Origin: Deinococcus sp. LM3
GTDB lineage: Bacteria; Deinococcota; Deinococci; Deinococcales; Deinococcaceae
Assembly (NCBI RefSeq): GCF_002017875.1
Contig: NZ_MUFV01000001.1
Span: forward strand, 1,375,001 to 1,439,000
Length of the DNA stretch: 64,000 nt
Reading direction: 5' to 3'
The position numbers and the translations under genes are program-made. Positions 23,241-35,555 of the stretch are shown here, piece after piece. How positions within the stretch are numbered: the stretch's first letter is position 1; each line of letters begins with the position of its first letter. The notes under the pieces were generated by a model that had not been told where the DNA came from, ran no database searches, and saw nothing but the letters and a program-made list of their open reading frames with translations.

Positions 23241-23899
23241 CAGGCCTGCAGCACGTACCCGACGTTGCGGATCGTGCGGATTCTCAGGTCACTGCCCGCG
23301 TGCTCCAGTTTCTTGCGCAGCTGCGAGATGCGCACCTCGACCGAGTTGCTGTTCGGCGTCTCCCAGCCGTACAGGTGAGACTCGATGTCCGCGCGTGAGA
23401 ACACCCGCTCGGGCGTGCGCATCATCAGTTCCAGGATGCGCGCCTCGTGCTCGGTCAGGTTGGTGTGCTTGTCGTCCACGGTCAGCAGCAGACTGCTGGT
23501 GGACAGGCTGGTGTTGCCCAGGTTCACGCCCGACCCGGCCGCCGTGCGCCGCAGCAGCGCCGTGATGCGCGCGTCGAGCTCCGGCATGGCGAACGGCTTG
23601 GTCAGGTAGTCGTCCGCGCCGGCGTTCAGGCCCGCCACGCGCTCCTGCACGCCGCTGCGCGCCGAGAGCACCAGTACCGGCGTGCTGGAGTACTGCCGCA
23701 GCGCCTGCACGAGGTCCAGGCCGTCACCGTCCGGCAGGTTCAGGTCCAGCAGGATCAGCTGGGCGGTGTGCGTTCCCAGCCACGCCTGCGCGTCTTTGAG
23801 GGTGCCAGCGTGATGCACCTGATACTCACCGGACAGGTACTCCTTGAGCAGCGGCCCGAGGTGCGGATCGTCTTCGACAACAAGAATCTGGGCCAGCAT
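23240..23899 (-). CDS. OmpR-family response regulator
   Basis: A 219-residue regulator. The receiver domain has the acidic pocket (VVEDD, 7-11), the phosphorylated Asp52 in LLDLNLPD, and the Lys in YLTKPF. The C-terminal winged helix (LTEHEARILELMM, then VEVRISQLRKKLE and IRTIRNVGYVL) binds DNA. AAGGAGAAA precedes ATG 23899. It is coupled to the histidine kinase. The gap 23900-24049 shows nothing I recognise. Confidence 0.95.
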   Translation of the reverse strand: MLAQILVVEDDPHLGPLLKEYLSGEYQVHHAGTLKDAQAWLGTHTAQLILLDLNLPDGDGLDLVQALRQYSSTPVLVLSARSGVQERVAGLNAGADDYLTKPFAMPELDARITALLRRTAAGSGVNLGNTSLSTSSLLLTVDDKHTNLTEHEARILELMMRTPERVFSRADIESHLYGWETPNSNSVEVRISQLRKKLEHAGSDLRIRTIRNVGYVLQA

Positions 23900-24049
23900 G
23901 ACTTTCTCCTTGTGGGGCGGTCAGGGGACCGCGGGGAAACGTGGAAAGGGGCGTGGCCCGATCCTAGCGCGCCGCCTGCGTCTCTGGACTTGAGACTGTC
24001 TGACGAATCCCGCTCCGATGCACCTTGCTGCGGGCCGCAGCGGGGCGGG

Positions 24050-24448
24050 TTACTTCTTGTTCGCGGGCGTGGCTTTCAGGCCGGGCAGGGTCACGGGGCT
24101 ACCGGGCGCCTGCAGGCTCACCGTGAGCTTGAAGGCCGTCAGGAAGCGTGTGATCGTCTGCGGGCCGCTGTCGGCCTGCAGGTCCAGCTGGCCGCCACGC
24201 AACACGCCGCTGTAGCGGCTTTTCAGGCCCGGAAAGGTGTTCCTGGCGCGTTCCTCGTCGCTGGGCGCGAACAGCACCACGACCGGCCCGTTGTAATCCC
24301 CGACCAGCCGCACCTTCAGTTGCCCGCCGCTGCTCTCGCCGTCGCCCAGTTTGGTCTGCAGTTCACTGTCCCACACGCTGATTTTCAGGGCGTGGGCGGG
24401 CGTGGACAGCAGCAGGGCGGACAGCAGCAGGGCAGGGAACTTGGGCAT
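24050..24448 (-). CDS. Secreted protein of unknown function
   Basis: A 132-residue protein that starts with a signal peptide (MPKFPALLLSALLLSTPAHA), so it is exported. The mature part is mostly beta-like and ends in TPANKK; no known domain or catalytic motif is seen, and it has no Cys. It lies alone between the two-component genes and the dehydrogenase operon. An in-frame ATG further up gives a proline-rich extension without a signal peptide at the start and is less likely. Confidence 0.65.
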   Translation of the reverse strand: MPKFPALLLSALLLSTPAHALKISVWDSELQTKLGDGESSGGQLKVRLVGDYNGPVVVLFAPSDEERARNTFPGLKSRYSGVLRGGQLDLQADSGPQTITRFLTAFKLTVSLQAPGSPVTLPGLKATPANKK

Positions 24449-24638
24449 GATGGTCGGGGGGTCTCCAGTGTCGGGGCAGGCCACTCGGGGCCAGTGAGGA
24501 AGCGGGACATCAGGCCAGTCGGCGCTTGACCTGACCTGTGATTGCCCAGCCTACCGCCTGGACCTGACGCCCCGCTGAAATCCCGGCCGCAATTGCCCAC
24601 CGGACCTGAAGGGAAGGTCCGCGCCTGACCGCCACAGG

Positions 24639-24679
24639 CAGAGGAGAGGCCGGACATCGCAGTCCCGGCCTCTCCTCTG
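24639..24679 (-). terminator. Terminator of the oxo-acid dehydrogenase operon
   Basis: CAGAGGAGAGGCCGG and its perfect 15 bp complement with an 11 nt loop, 20 bp after the E2 gene stop on the minus strand. No strong U tract. Confidence 0.68.
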
Positions 24680-24699
24680 TCGGTCGTTTCCGGCCGTCT

Positions 24700-26220
<1,521 letters not shown>

Positions 26221-26236
26221 GGGGAACCTCGGGGGC

Positions 26237-26470
26237 TCAGCGCAGCACGAACGTGCGCAGCAGGCCGTAGATGATGAGCAGGAGGGCCAGTCCCTGAATC
26301 CAGCGTTCCCCGCGCGCGTACACCCAGGCGCTGACGCCCAGCAGGGCGAACATGCCGCCGATCGCGGCGCTCTGCCACGGTTCGGCCAGTCGGCCCGCCA
26401 GGGCGTACAGCGCGAAACCGATCACCAGGCCGATGGAGCCCAGCAGGGGACGAAGCAGGTCGGGTTTCAT
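26237..26470 (-). CDS. Small membrane protein inside the dehydrogenase operon
   Basis: A 77-residue protein with about three hydrophobic segments (LGSIGLVIGFALYALAG, AAIGGMFALLGVSAWVYA, IQGLALLLIIYGLLRTFVL). No family recognised. It lies 30 bp after the E1 beta gene and 16 bp before the E2 gene, so it is in the operon. Its link to the enzyme complex is unknown; it could be a transport or anchoring helper. Confidence 0.68.
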   Translation of the reverse strand: MKPDLLRPLLGSIGLVIGFALYALAGRLAEPWQSAAIGGMFALLGVSAWVYARGERWIQGLALLLIIYGLLRTFVLR

Positions 26471-26500
26471 GGAGTTCAGGGTAAGGCGTTCAGGGGACGG

Positions 26501-27529
26501 TCAGTAGTTCAGCGCGCGGACGCAGGCGGCCACGATGCGGTTGGGGCCGGGCAGGTACACCTTGTCCTGCACGTACGGGTACGGCGTGTCGAAGCCCGCC
26601 ACCTGTCCGACCGGGGCGGTCAGGGAGTCGAAAACCTGCTCCTGGATGACGTACGCGACCTCGCCCATGAAGTTGCTGATGCGCGGGGCCTCGCTGACCA
26701 GCACGGCGCGGCCGGTCTTCTCGACGCTGCTCAGCACGCGGTCCTTGTCCCACGGCACCAGCGAGCGCAGGTCGATGACCTCCACGCTGACCCCCTCGGC
26801 GGCCAGGGCGTCGGCGGCCCTCTCGAGGTCCGGCATGACGCCCCCGTACCCGATCAGGGACAGGTCCGTGCCCTCGCGGCGCACGGCGGCCTCGCCGAAC
26901 CGCACGACGTAATCGTGGGCGGGCACCTCGCCCTTGGCGGCGCGGTACAGGCGTTTGGGTTCGAAGAAGATCACGGGGTCCTCGCCGCGCACGGCGCTGC
27001 GCAGCAGGCCCTTGGCGTCGTAGGGGGTGCTGGGCATCACGACCTTCAGGCCCGGCGTGTGCGTGTAGTAACTCTCGGGGCTCTGGCTGTGGTGGTGCCC
27101 GCCCTTCACACCGCCGCCCGACGGCGTGCGGATGACCATGGGGGCCGTGAACTGCCCGCCCGACCGGTAGCGGATCTTGGCGGCCTGCGAGATGATCTGG
27201 TCGAAGCCGGGCCCCATGTAGTCCGCGAACTGAATTTCCGCGATGGGCCGCAGGCCGCGCACGGCCATGCCCACGGCGGCGCCCACGATGCTGGCCTCGC
27301 TCAGGGGCGTATCGAACACGCGGCGCGGCCCGAAGCGTTCCTGAAGGCCGGCGGTCGCCATGAACACGCCGCCGCGCGCGCCGACGTCCTCACCGAACAG
27401 CACGACGCGGCTGTCGCGTTCCATCTCCTCGGCGATGGTCTCGGTCACGGCCTGGATCAGGTTGATGGTGCGCGTGCCGGTTTCGGCGTCGGTCCCCTGG
27501 GTGGGGGTGCGTTCCTGCGTGGCGGTCAT
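26501..27529 (-). CDS. bkdAB: Branched-chain 2-oxo acid dehydrogenase E1 beta
   Basis: E1 beta forms the TPP-dependent decarboxylase with E1 alpha. The 342-residue protein has VVLFGEDVGARGGVF, the FDTPLSEASIVGAAVGMA signature, and SPESYYTHTPGLKVVMPSTP in the middle, ending with a transketolase C-terminal domain. ATG 27529 overlaps the E1 alpha stop as ATGA. The first 20 residues are a flexible T/E/G-rich tail. Longer upstream readings overlap the alpha gene. Confidence 0.94.
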   Translation of the reverse strand: MTATQERTPTQGTDAETGTRTINLIQAVTETIAEEMERDSRVVLFGEDVGARGGVFMATAGLQERFGPRRVFDTPLSEASIVGAAVGMAVRGLRPIAEIQFADYMGPGFDQIISQAAKIRYRSGGQFTAPMVIRTPSGGGVKGGHHHSQSPESYYTHTPGLKVVMPSTPYDAKGLLRSAVRGEDPVIFFEPKRLYRAAKGEVPAHDYVVRFGEAAVRREGTDLSLIGYGGVMPDLERAADALAAEGVSVEVIDLRSLVPWDKDRVLSSVEKTGRAVLVSEAPRISNFMGEVAYVIQEQVFDSLTAPVGQVAGFDTPYPYVQDKVYLPGPNRIVAACVRALNY

Positions 27530-28650
27530 GCCCGTCCTCCCTGACCGGTCTGCCCGGTCTGCTCGGCGCGCAGGAAGGCTTCCTGGTCGCGCAGGTGGCC
27601 CGGCAGGTCGGCGTACACGTCCTCGAACATGATCCGCCAGTCGGGTTGGCCGGTCGCCTCGGCCTTCAGGACCTGCTCGTCGACCTCGCGGTGCGTCTGG
27701 GCGATCAGGTCGGCGCGTTCCTCGGCGCTGACCGGGTGGCCCAGATGCTCCAGCAGCTTCTCGATGCGGGTGATCGGGTCGCGGCCCAGCCACTCCTCGA
27801 CCTCCTCGCGGGTGCGGTAGTGCTTCTCGGCGTCCGCGTCGGCGTTGCTGTGAGAGCCCACGCGGTAGGTCAGGCACTCGACGAGCGCGGGACCGTGCCC
27901 GGCGCGGATCTGGTCGGCCACGTACCCGCAGACCTCCATGACGGCCACGATGTCGTTGCCGTCCACGTAGTAGCCGGGCATCCCGTAGGCTTTGGCCTTG
28001 ATGTGGATGGTCTCGCTGGCCGTCTGCTCGCGGATGGAGGTGCTGATCGCCCACTGGTTGTTCTCGCAGACGAACATCGCGGGGGCCTTGGCGGCGCCGG
28101 CCATGTTCAGTCCGGCGTGCCAGTCGCCCTCGCTGGTCGCGCCGTCCCCGAAGGTGCAGACCGTGAGTTCATCCACGCCCAGGTACTTCTGCGCCATGGC
28201 GTTCCCGGCGGCGGGCGGCACCTGCGAGGCGATGGAGGAACTGATGCTCACGAAGTTCTGCGCCTGCGCCGCGAAGTGGTGCGGCATCTGCCGCCCGCGC
28301 GAGGAGTCGCTGTTCGTGCCGAGGCACTGGCTGAGCAACTCGGCCATCGGGACGCCCATGGCGAGGCCCAGCGTGTGGTCGCGGTAGTAGGGCCAGACCC
28401 AGTCGTGCCCGACGCGGATCGAGCGGGCCAGGCCCACCTGGGTGGCTTCCATGCCGCTGGACTGCGCGTAGAAGGTGGTGCGCCCCTGGCGGAGCAGCGT
28501 GATGAGTTTGCGGTCGAATTCACGGGCGCGCAGCATCAGGGCGTGCAGCTCGCGCAGCAGGTCGGGCGTGAACCGTTCGGGCAGCGGCTGGACCGGCGTG
28601 CCGTCCTCCGCCACGAAGCGGATGGGTTCAGGGGTGAAGGGTTGAATCAT
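27526..28650 (-). CDS. bkdAA: Branched-chain 2-oxo acid dehydrogenase E1 alpha
   Basis: Binds TPP and removes CO2 from 2-oxo acids derived from leucine, isoleucine and valine. The 374-residue protein has the TPP motif GDGATSEGDWHAGLN ending in CENNQWAIS, the YRVGSHSNADADAEKHYRT stretch just after ECLT, and a start typical of the family. It is first in a four-gene operon (alpha, beta, small membrane protein, E2). No E3 gene is nearby, so it likely shares lipoamide dehydrogenase. A TetR-like palindrome lies upstream. The gap 28651-28931 holds that site and a terminator. Confidence 0.93.
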   Translation of the reverse strand: MIQPFTPEPIRFVAEDGTPVQPLPERFTPDLLRELHALMLRAREFDRKLITLLRQGRTTFYAQSSGMEATQVGLARSIRVGHDWVWPYYRDHTLGLAMGVPMAELLSQCLGTNSDSSRGRQMPHHFAAQAQNFVSISSSIASQVPPAAGNAMAQKYLGVDELTVCTFGDGATSEGDWHAGLNMAGAAKAPAMFVCENNQWAISTSIREQTASETIHIKAKAYGMPGYYVDGNDIVAVMEVCGYVADQIRAGHGPALVECLTYRVGSHSNADADAEKHYRTREEVEEWLGRDPITRIEKLLEHLGHPVSAEERADLIAQTHREVDEQVLKAEATGQPDWRIMFEDVYADLPGHLRDQEAFLRAEQTGQTGQGGRA

Positions 28651-28723
28651 GGGCTGGGGCCTCCTGACAGGGGGCCGAAGGCGCGGCGCGGTGGCCGGCT
28701 CCTCCCCTGATCGATCTGTCTAG

Positions 28724-28737
28724 CAAACGCTCGTTAG
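28724..28737 (-). promoter_or_regulatory. Possible TetR-type operator of the dehydrogenase operon
   Basis: CAAACGCTCGTTAG is an imperfect palindrome with half-sites AACG and CGTT, about 75 bp before the E1 alpha start. This shape is common for TetR-family regulators of acyl-CoA and branched-chain amino acid breakdown. No regulator gene is beside it. Confidence 0.35.
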
Positions 28738-28875
28738 GCATTTTAGACGGTTTGACCCCCGCGCGGGAAACCTACCCGGCCCCCGGCGGCCCCGAGGCCC
28801 TGCCCGGCACCCTCCAGCCGCCCCCCGGAACGCCGGAAGACTGCCCTTTGTCCGGTCAGACCGGACGGAAAGGCG

Positions 28876-28909
28876 AGCAGGTCAGCCGTTGTATCCCGGC
28901 TGACCTGCT
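28876..28909 (-). terminator. Terminator of the aminotransferase gene
   Basis: AGCAGGTCAGCCG and CGGCTGACCTGCT form a perfect 13 bp stem with an 8 nt loop, 23 bp beyond the aminotransferase stop. Outer GTCCGG and CCGGAC arms can extend it. Confidence 0.62.
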
Positions 28910-28931
28910 TCCCTGTCCGGCGTTCAGGCCA

Positions 28932-30533
28932 TCAGTGCGCGAAGAACACCAGTCCCTCGGGCACCCCTGCCGGAACGGGTCTCCCCTCCCCTGCCGGGGC
29001 CAGTGCCTGTGCCAGCGCCCGCGCCTCGTGCAGGTAGGCCGCGAACGGCACCGGGCCCGCCTGCCGTTTCGGGCGGGCGTCCCCGAACAGGCTCATGGGT
29101 GCGCGGTCCGCCGGGTGCGTCCAGGCCCCACTGGCCCAGTCGAAGTCGTACAGCGCCACGAAACGCTCGCCGTACTCGGCCACGAACTCCATGGCGTCCA
29201 GCAGGAACTCCACCTCCTCGTCGGGCGCCCACGGCGCGAGGTTCAGGCGGGTCCAGCCGGGCTTCACGCCGTCCAGGTGGTTCACGGCGCACTGCATGAA
29301 CTGCTCGCTGCGCCGGTCGTCGATCTCCAGCAGCGCGTGCCCGTACGGCCCGGCGCAGGCGCAACCGCCGCGCGCCTGAATGCCGAACAGGTCGTTCAGC
29401 AGCCGCACGACCAGCCGGGGATGCAGCTGCGTGCCCGCAGACGTGAAGGTCAGGAACGACAGGAACGCCAGCCGGGGCGCATCCAGGTTCCCCAGCAGTT
29501 TCAGACGGGGGTTCCCGCGCAGGCGGCTCAGGGCGCGGCCGTACAGTTCGTGCTCACGGGCGGTCAGGGCGTCGGTACCCAACTGCTCCTTAACCCGGAA
29601 GGCCAGCGCGGCGCGCAGCTTGCCCAGAATGGCGGGCGTCCCGGCGTCCTCGCGGGCCTCGATGTCCTCCACGTACAGCTGCGCCGTGCGGTTCACGAAA
29701 CGGACCGTGCCGCCGCCCGGCGTGCTGGGCACGCTCAGGTGGTACAGCTCCTGCCGGAAGCACAGCAGGCCCGGCGTGCCCGGCCCGCCCGCGAACTTGT
29801 GCGGACTGAGGAACACCGCGTCGTACCCGTCGGGGCGGCCGGGTTTCATGTCGATCTTCACGTACGGCCCACTGGCCGCGAAATCGAAGAACGCGAACGC
29901 CCCGTGCGCGTGCAGCAGGCGCGCCACCGACCGGGTATCGGTCAGCAGGCCCGTCACGTTGCTGGCCGCGCTGAACGACCCGATCCGGGGCCGCCCGGCG
30001 TAGCGGGGGTCTTTCAGCGCCCTGAGCAGCGCGCCGAGGTCCAAGTTGCCGCGCTCGCACAGCGGAATCTCGACGACCTCGGCCAGCGTCTCGCGCCAGC
30101 TGATCTCGTTGCTGTGATGCTCATACGGCCCGACGAACACCACCGGCCGCTGCGAGTCCGGCAGGGCGTCCAGCACGGTCTGCCGGTGCGGCCCGCCCAC
30201 GACCAGCCCCAGGATGTCCTGCATGCGGCGCACGGCGGCCGTGCTGCCGGACCCGCAGAACACCAGTTTGCAGGTGCTGTCCGCGCCCAGCTGCTCCTTG
30301 ATGTACCCGGCCGCCTGATGCGTCAGGTGCGTCAGGTGCGCGCCCGTGGCGCTGTCCTCGGTGTGGGTGTTCGCGTACAGCGGCAGCGCCAGCGTTTCCA
30401 GGCGCCGCTCGACCGAGTGCAGCGCCCGGCCCGACGCGACGTAATCGGCGTACGTCACGCGCCGCTCGCCGAAGGGCGTGTCGATCAGGACGTCGGTACC
30501 GATCAGGTCAGCGCGCAGCGCAGCAAAATCCAT
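28932..30533 (-). CDS. Class V aminotransferase / cysteine desulfurase-like protein
   Basis: A 533-residue PLP enzyme. It has the fold-type I core: TEDSATGAH and GSGSTAAVRRM near the cofactor, and the Schiff-base Lys in FLSPHKFAGGPGTPG. The N-terminus (TPFGERRVTYADYVASG) resembles plant and bacterial proteins of the molybdenum cofactor sulfurase and SufS groups. It is longer than SufS (about 400) because of a large C-terminal extension with a Cys pair (GGCACAGPYG). The substrate is unknown. TAAGAT is 5 nt before ATG 30533, so it is probably leaderless. Confidence 0.83.
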   Translation of the reverse strand: MDFAALRADLIGTDVLIDTPFGERRVTYADYVASGRALHSVERRLETLALPLYANTHTEDSATGAHLTHLTHQAAGYIKEQLGADSTCKLVFCGSGSTAAVRRMQDILGLVVGGPHRQTVLDALPDSQRPVVFVGPYEHHSNEISWRETLAEVVEIPLCERGNLDLGALLRALKDPRYAGRPRIGSFSAASNVTGLLTDTRSVARLLHAHGAFAFFDFAASGPYVKIDMKPGRPDGYDAVFLSPHKFAGGPGTPGLLCFRQELYHLSVPSTPGGGTVRFVNRTAQLYVEDIEAREDAGTPAILGKLRAALAFRVKEQLGTDALTAREHELYGRALSRLRGNPRLKLLGNLDAPRLAFLSFLTFTSAGTQLHPRLVVRLLNDLFGIQARGGCACAGPYGHALLEIDDRRSEQFMQCAVNHLDGVKPGWTRLNLAPWAPDEEVEFLLDAMEFVAEYGERFVALYDFDWASGAWTHPADRAPMSLFGDARPKRQAGPVPFAAYLHEARALAQALAPAGEGRPVPAGVPEGLVFFAH

Positions 30534-30655
30534 GCCTCATCTTAAGGGGCCTTCACGGCGCTCATGGTGGCCGCACACCCCCGACGGGCCGGGCCGCGTT
30601 CGGGAATGCGGGTCACCCTGCGCCTGCACAGCGCCCGGTACACTGACCAGTTGAG

Positions 30656-32461
<1,806 letters not shown>

Positions 32462-32475
32462 CAGTGAAACAAGGC

Positions 32476-32509
32476 AGGGCGGGGCGCATTGAAGGGTGCG
32501 CCCCGCCCT
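32476..32509 (+). terminator. mnmG terminator
   Basis: AGGGCGGGGCGCA and TGCGCCCCGCCCT form a perfect 13 bp stem with an 8 nt loop. It sits between the two parS-like sites. Confidence 0.72.
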
Positions 32510-32535
32510 CCATGCTCCGGCTTGACGCCCCGGAT

Positions 32536-32549
32536 GTTTCACGGGAAAC
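32536..32549 (+). other. parS: parS-like site 2
   Basis: A second GTTTCACGGGAAAC in the same orientation, with the same central change. Both copies are followed 6 nt later by a further half site GTGAAAC. ParB bound here would spread and recruit ParA for origin segregation. Confidence 0.85.
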
Positions 32550-32615
32550 TTGACGGTGAAACAGGGGCACCCTGCTGAAAACAGGTCTGCCCGGCCGGAG
32601 GTCGCCATCACAGAC

Positions 32616-32981
32616 ATGCATTCCACCCACCCGCCCACACCGCCCACACCGCCCGCACCGCTGAATGACTTTCATCAGGGCCTGCTGCTGGGCATCCTGA
32701 TCGGCGAGGGTTCGTTCGGCGGCGACGGCAAGCAGCCGCAGATCACGCTGCGCATGCACACCCGCCACCAGCGTCTGTTCGAGCGCCTGCTGGAACTGGT
32801 GCCGGGCTCGAAACTGTACGGGCCGTATGACCACGGCGGCAGACGGTATTTTCAGTGGATGGCACGCGGGCAGGTGCTGCGCGACACGCTGCTGCCCATG
32901 CTGGACGCCCTGCCGCTGGAGGACACCGATGAATACGTATACGAGAGGTACCAGGAAATGAAACTCAGGTACAAACTGTGA
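32616..32981 (+). CDS. Small stand-alone LAGLIDADG-fold protein
   Basis: A 121-residue protein with one LAGLIDADG-like motif, LLGILIGEGSFGGDGK (about 24-39), where the Glu takes the place of the catalytic acidic residue. The rest (ITLRMHTRHQRLFERLLELV, then YFQWMARGQVLRDTLLPML) follows the homing-endonuclease fold with a single repeat, so it would act as a dimer. It may be a homing endonuclease or a regulator derived from one. The first 16 residues are Pro/Thr-rich. I chose ATG 32616; GGAGG is 14 nt away, and an in-frame ATC at 32607 lies 5 nt after it. It sits between parS and rsmG. Confidence 0.68.
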   Translation: MHSTHPPTPPTPPAPLNDFHQGLLLGILIGEGSFGGDGKQPQITLRMHTRHQRLFERLLELVPGSKLYGPYDHGGRRYFQWMARGQVLRDTLLPMLDALPLEDTDEYVYERYQEMKLRYKL

Positions 32982-32996
32982 AGCGAGCCCCGTCTG

Positions 32997-33106
32997 TTAC
33001 GGCCATCCCGCAGAACTGCGCTGCGGGACGGTCTCCACGCCCGGCGCCCGCTCTTTCCCTGCTCGCATCCGCTCGGGTGGAACAGGCGAACACGCCTGTC
33101 CCACCG
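32997..33106 (-). repeat. Structured intergenic repeat, copy 5 (divergent)
   Basis: About 110 bp. Sequence is far from the other copies but the layout is the same: hairpin 2 (TCCCGCA...TGCGGGA), conserved middle (GCCGGGCGTGGAG on the minus strand, with GAGCGGATGCGAGCAG), hairpin 1 (GGTGG and ACAGGCG arms with CGCCTGT and CCACC). It runs up to the rsmG Shine-Dalgarno. Confidence 0.65.
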
Positions 33107-33114
33107 GAGGCCAG

Positions 33115-33849
33115 ATGACCCCCGAAGGCGAGGCGCTGCTGCGCCAGGGTGCCGCCGAACTGGGCCTGAACGTGGACGCCCAGATTCCGGCCTTCGCCGC
33201 GCTGCTGGAACTGCTGGTCGAGGCGAACACCCGCGTGAACCTGACCGCCCTGAAGACCGAACCGGACATCGTCCTGAAGCACTTCGTGGATTCCCTCAGC
33301 TGCCTGCGCGGCGGGCATCTGGACGGGGCCGGGCGCGTCATCGACCTGGGGACGGGTGCGGGCTTCCCGGCGTTGCCACTGGCGATCATGGCGCCGGGCA
33401 CAACCTTCACGCCGCTGGACTCGATCCGCAAGAAGATCGACTTCGTGCGCGCCGCCGCCGCCTCGCTGGACCTGCCCAACGTCACCCCACAGGTGGGCCG
33501 CGCCGAGACGCTGGGCCGTGACCCCGACCACCGCGAAGGCTACGACCGCGTGGTGTGCCGCGCCGTGGCCGCCCTGCCCATCCTGGCCGAACTGGGCCTG
33601 CCACTGCTGAAGCCCGGCGGGCGACTGGTCGCGCAGAAAGGACCGATCAGCGAGGCCGAGTTACAGGCTGGCCGGCAGGCCGCCGCCGAGGTGGGTGGCC
33701 GCGTGACTGTCGTGGACGCCTTCACGCTGCCCGTGCTGGGCGACGCCCGCACCCTGATCGTGATCGAGAAGACCGGCCCCACGCCCGAGAAGTACCCCAG
33801 GCGTGAAGGTGTGCCCAACCAGCAACCGCTATTCTGGTCGGCACGGTGA
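33115..33849 (+). CDS. rsmG: 16S rRNA (guanine527-N7)-methyltransferase RsmG (GidB)
   Basis: Methylates G527 of 16S rRNA with SAM; loss gives low-level streptomycin resistance in many bacteria. The 244-residue protein has NLTALKTEPDIVLKHFVDSL, motif I VIDLGTGAGFPALPLAI, and FTPLDSIRKKIDFVR, all typical of GidB. GGAGG lies 4 nt before ATG 33115 and abuts repeat copy 5. It is followed by parA and parB, the usual gidB-parAB order near an origin. Confidence 0.96.
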   Translation: MTPEGEALLRQGAAELGLNVDAQIPAFAALLELLVEANTRVNLTALKTEPDIVLKHFVDSLSCLRGGHLDGAGRVIDLGTGAGFPALPLAIMAPGTTFTPLDSIRKKIDFVRAAAASLDLPNVTPQVGRAETLGRDPDHREGYDRVVCRAVAALPILAELGLPLLKPGGRLVAQKGPISEAELQAGRQAAAEVGGRVTVVDAFTLPVLGDARTLIVIEKTGPTPEKYPRREGVPNQQPLFWSAR

Positions 33850-33913
33850 CACGAATGCGACTTCCAGGTAACTCTACCCACGCGGGCACCCGCGCCCCCA
33901 TCCAGGCGGGCGC

Positions 33914-34646
33914 ATGAAGGTTCTCGGCGTGGTCAACCAGAAGGGCGGGGTCGGCAAGACCACCACCGCCGTGAACCTCGCCGCGTACCTCGCCGCCGGG
34001 GGCAAGAGGGTGCTGCTGCTCGACATGGACCCGCAGGGCAACGCCACCAGCGGCCTGGGCCTGCGCGGCGCCACCCAGGGTCTGTACGAGGCGCTGGGCG
34101 AACCGGCCCGCGTGGACGAATTCACGCTGGACACCGCCCAGGCCGGCCTGCGGGTGCTGCCCGCCACGCCGGATCTGGCCGGCGCGGGCGTGGAACTCGC
34201 CGAGGACCCGGACGCCCTGGCCCGCCTGCTGGCCAGCGTGAGCGGCTACGACGTGGTCCTGATCGACGCGCCGCCCAGCCTGGGGCCGCTGACCGTGAAC
34301 GTGCTGGCCGCCTCGGACGCGCTGCTGATCCCCCTGCAGGCCGAGTACTACGCGCTCGAGGGACTGGCCGGCATGATGGAGACCGTCGAGCGCGTGCAGG
34401 GCGGCCTGAACCCGCGCCTGAAGGTGCTGGGCGTCGTGCTGACCATGTTCGACGGCCGCACCAACCTCTCGCAGGAAGTCGAGAGCATGGTCCGGCAGCA
34501 TTTCGGGGAACTGGTGTTCTGGTCGGTCGTGCCGCGCAACGTGCGCCTGTCTGAGGCGCCCAGTTACGCCAAACCCATCAACGCCTTCGCGCCGCTGTCC
34601 GCCGGGGCCGCCGCGTACAAACGCCTGAGCGAGGAGGTGATGCAAC

Positions 34647-34663
<17 letters not shown>
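33914..34663 (+). CDS. parA: Chromosome partitioning ATPase ParA (Soj)
   Basis: A 249-residue MinD/ParA-type ATPase that moves ParB-bound origins apart. Deviant Walker A KGGVGKTTTAVNLA (about 11-24) holds the signature Lys, and LLLDMDPQGNATSGLGL and LIDAPPSLGPLTVNVL are typical. The start is ATG 33914. Its end overlaps parB by 17 bp, so they are coupled. Two parS-like sites lie 1.4 kb upstream. Confidence 0.96.
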
Positions 34664-35495
<832 letters not shown>

Positions 35496-35513
35496 GCGGG
35501 GGGATGAACGGGA

Positions 35514-35544
35514 AAGGGGCCGCGTCATGCTTGCGCGGCCCCTT
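35514..35544 (+). terminator. Bidirectional terminator between parB and the VanW gene
   Basis: AAGGGGCCGCG and CGCGGCCCCTT form a perfect 11 bp stem with a 9 nt loop between convergent genes; A and T runs at both ends suit either strand. Confidence 0.75.
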
Positions 35545-35555
35545 CTCGCTGCGGG

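Noticed and set aside
32550..32615. TTG 32550 as the start of the LAGLIDADG protein
   Set aside because: It lies at the edge of the parS-like unit, has no ribosome binding site and adds a tail without similarity.
32616..32981. Intein or group I intron in mnmG or rsmG
   Set aside because: Both genes are full length and uninterrupted; the LAGLIDADG gene is free-standing.
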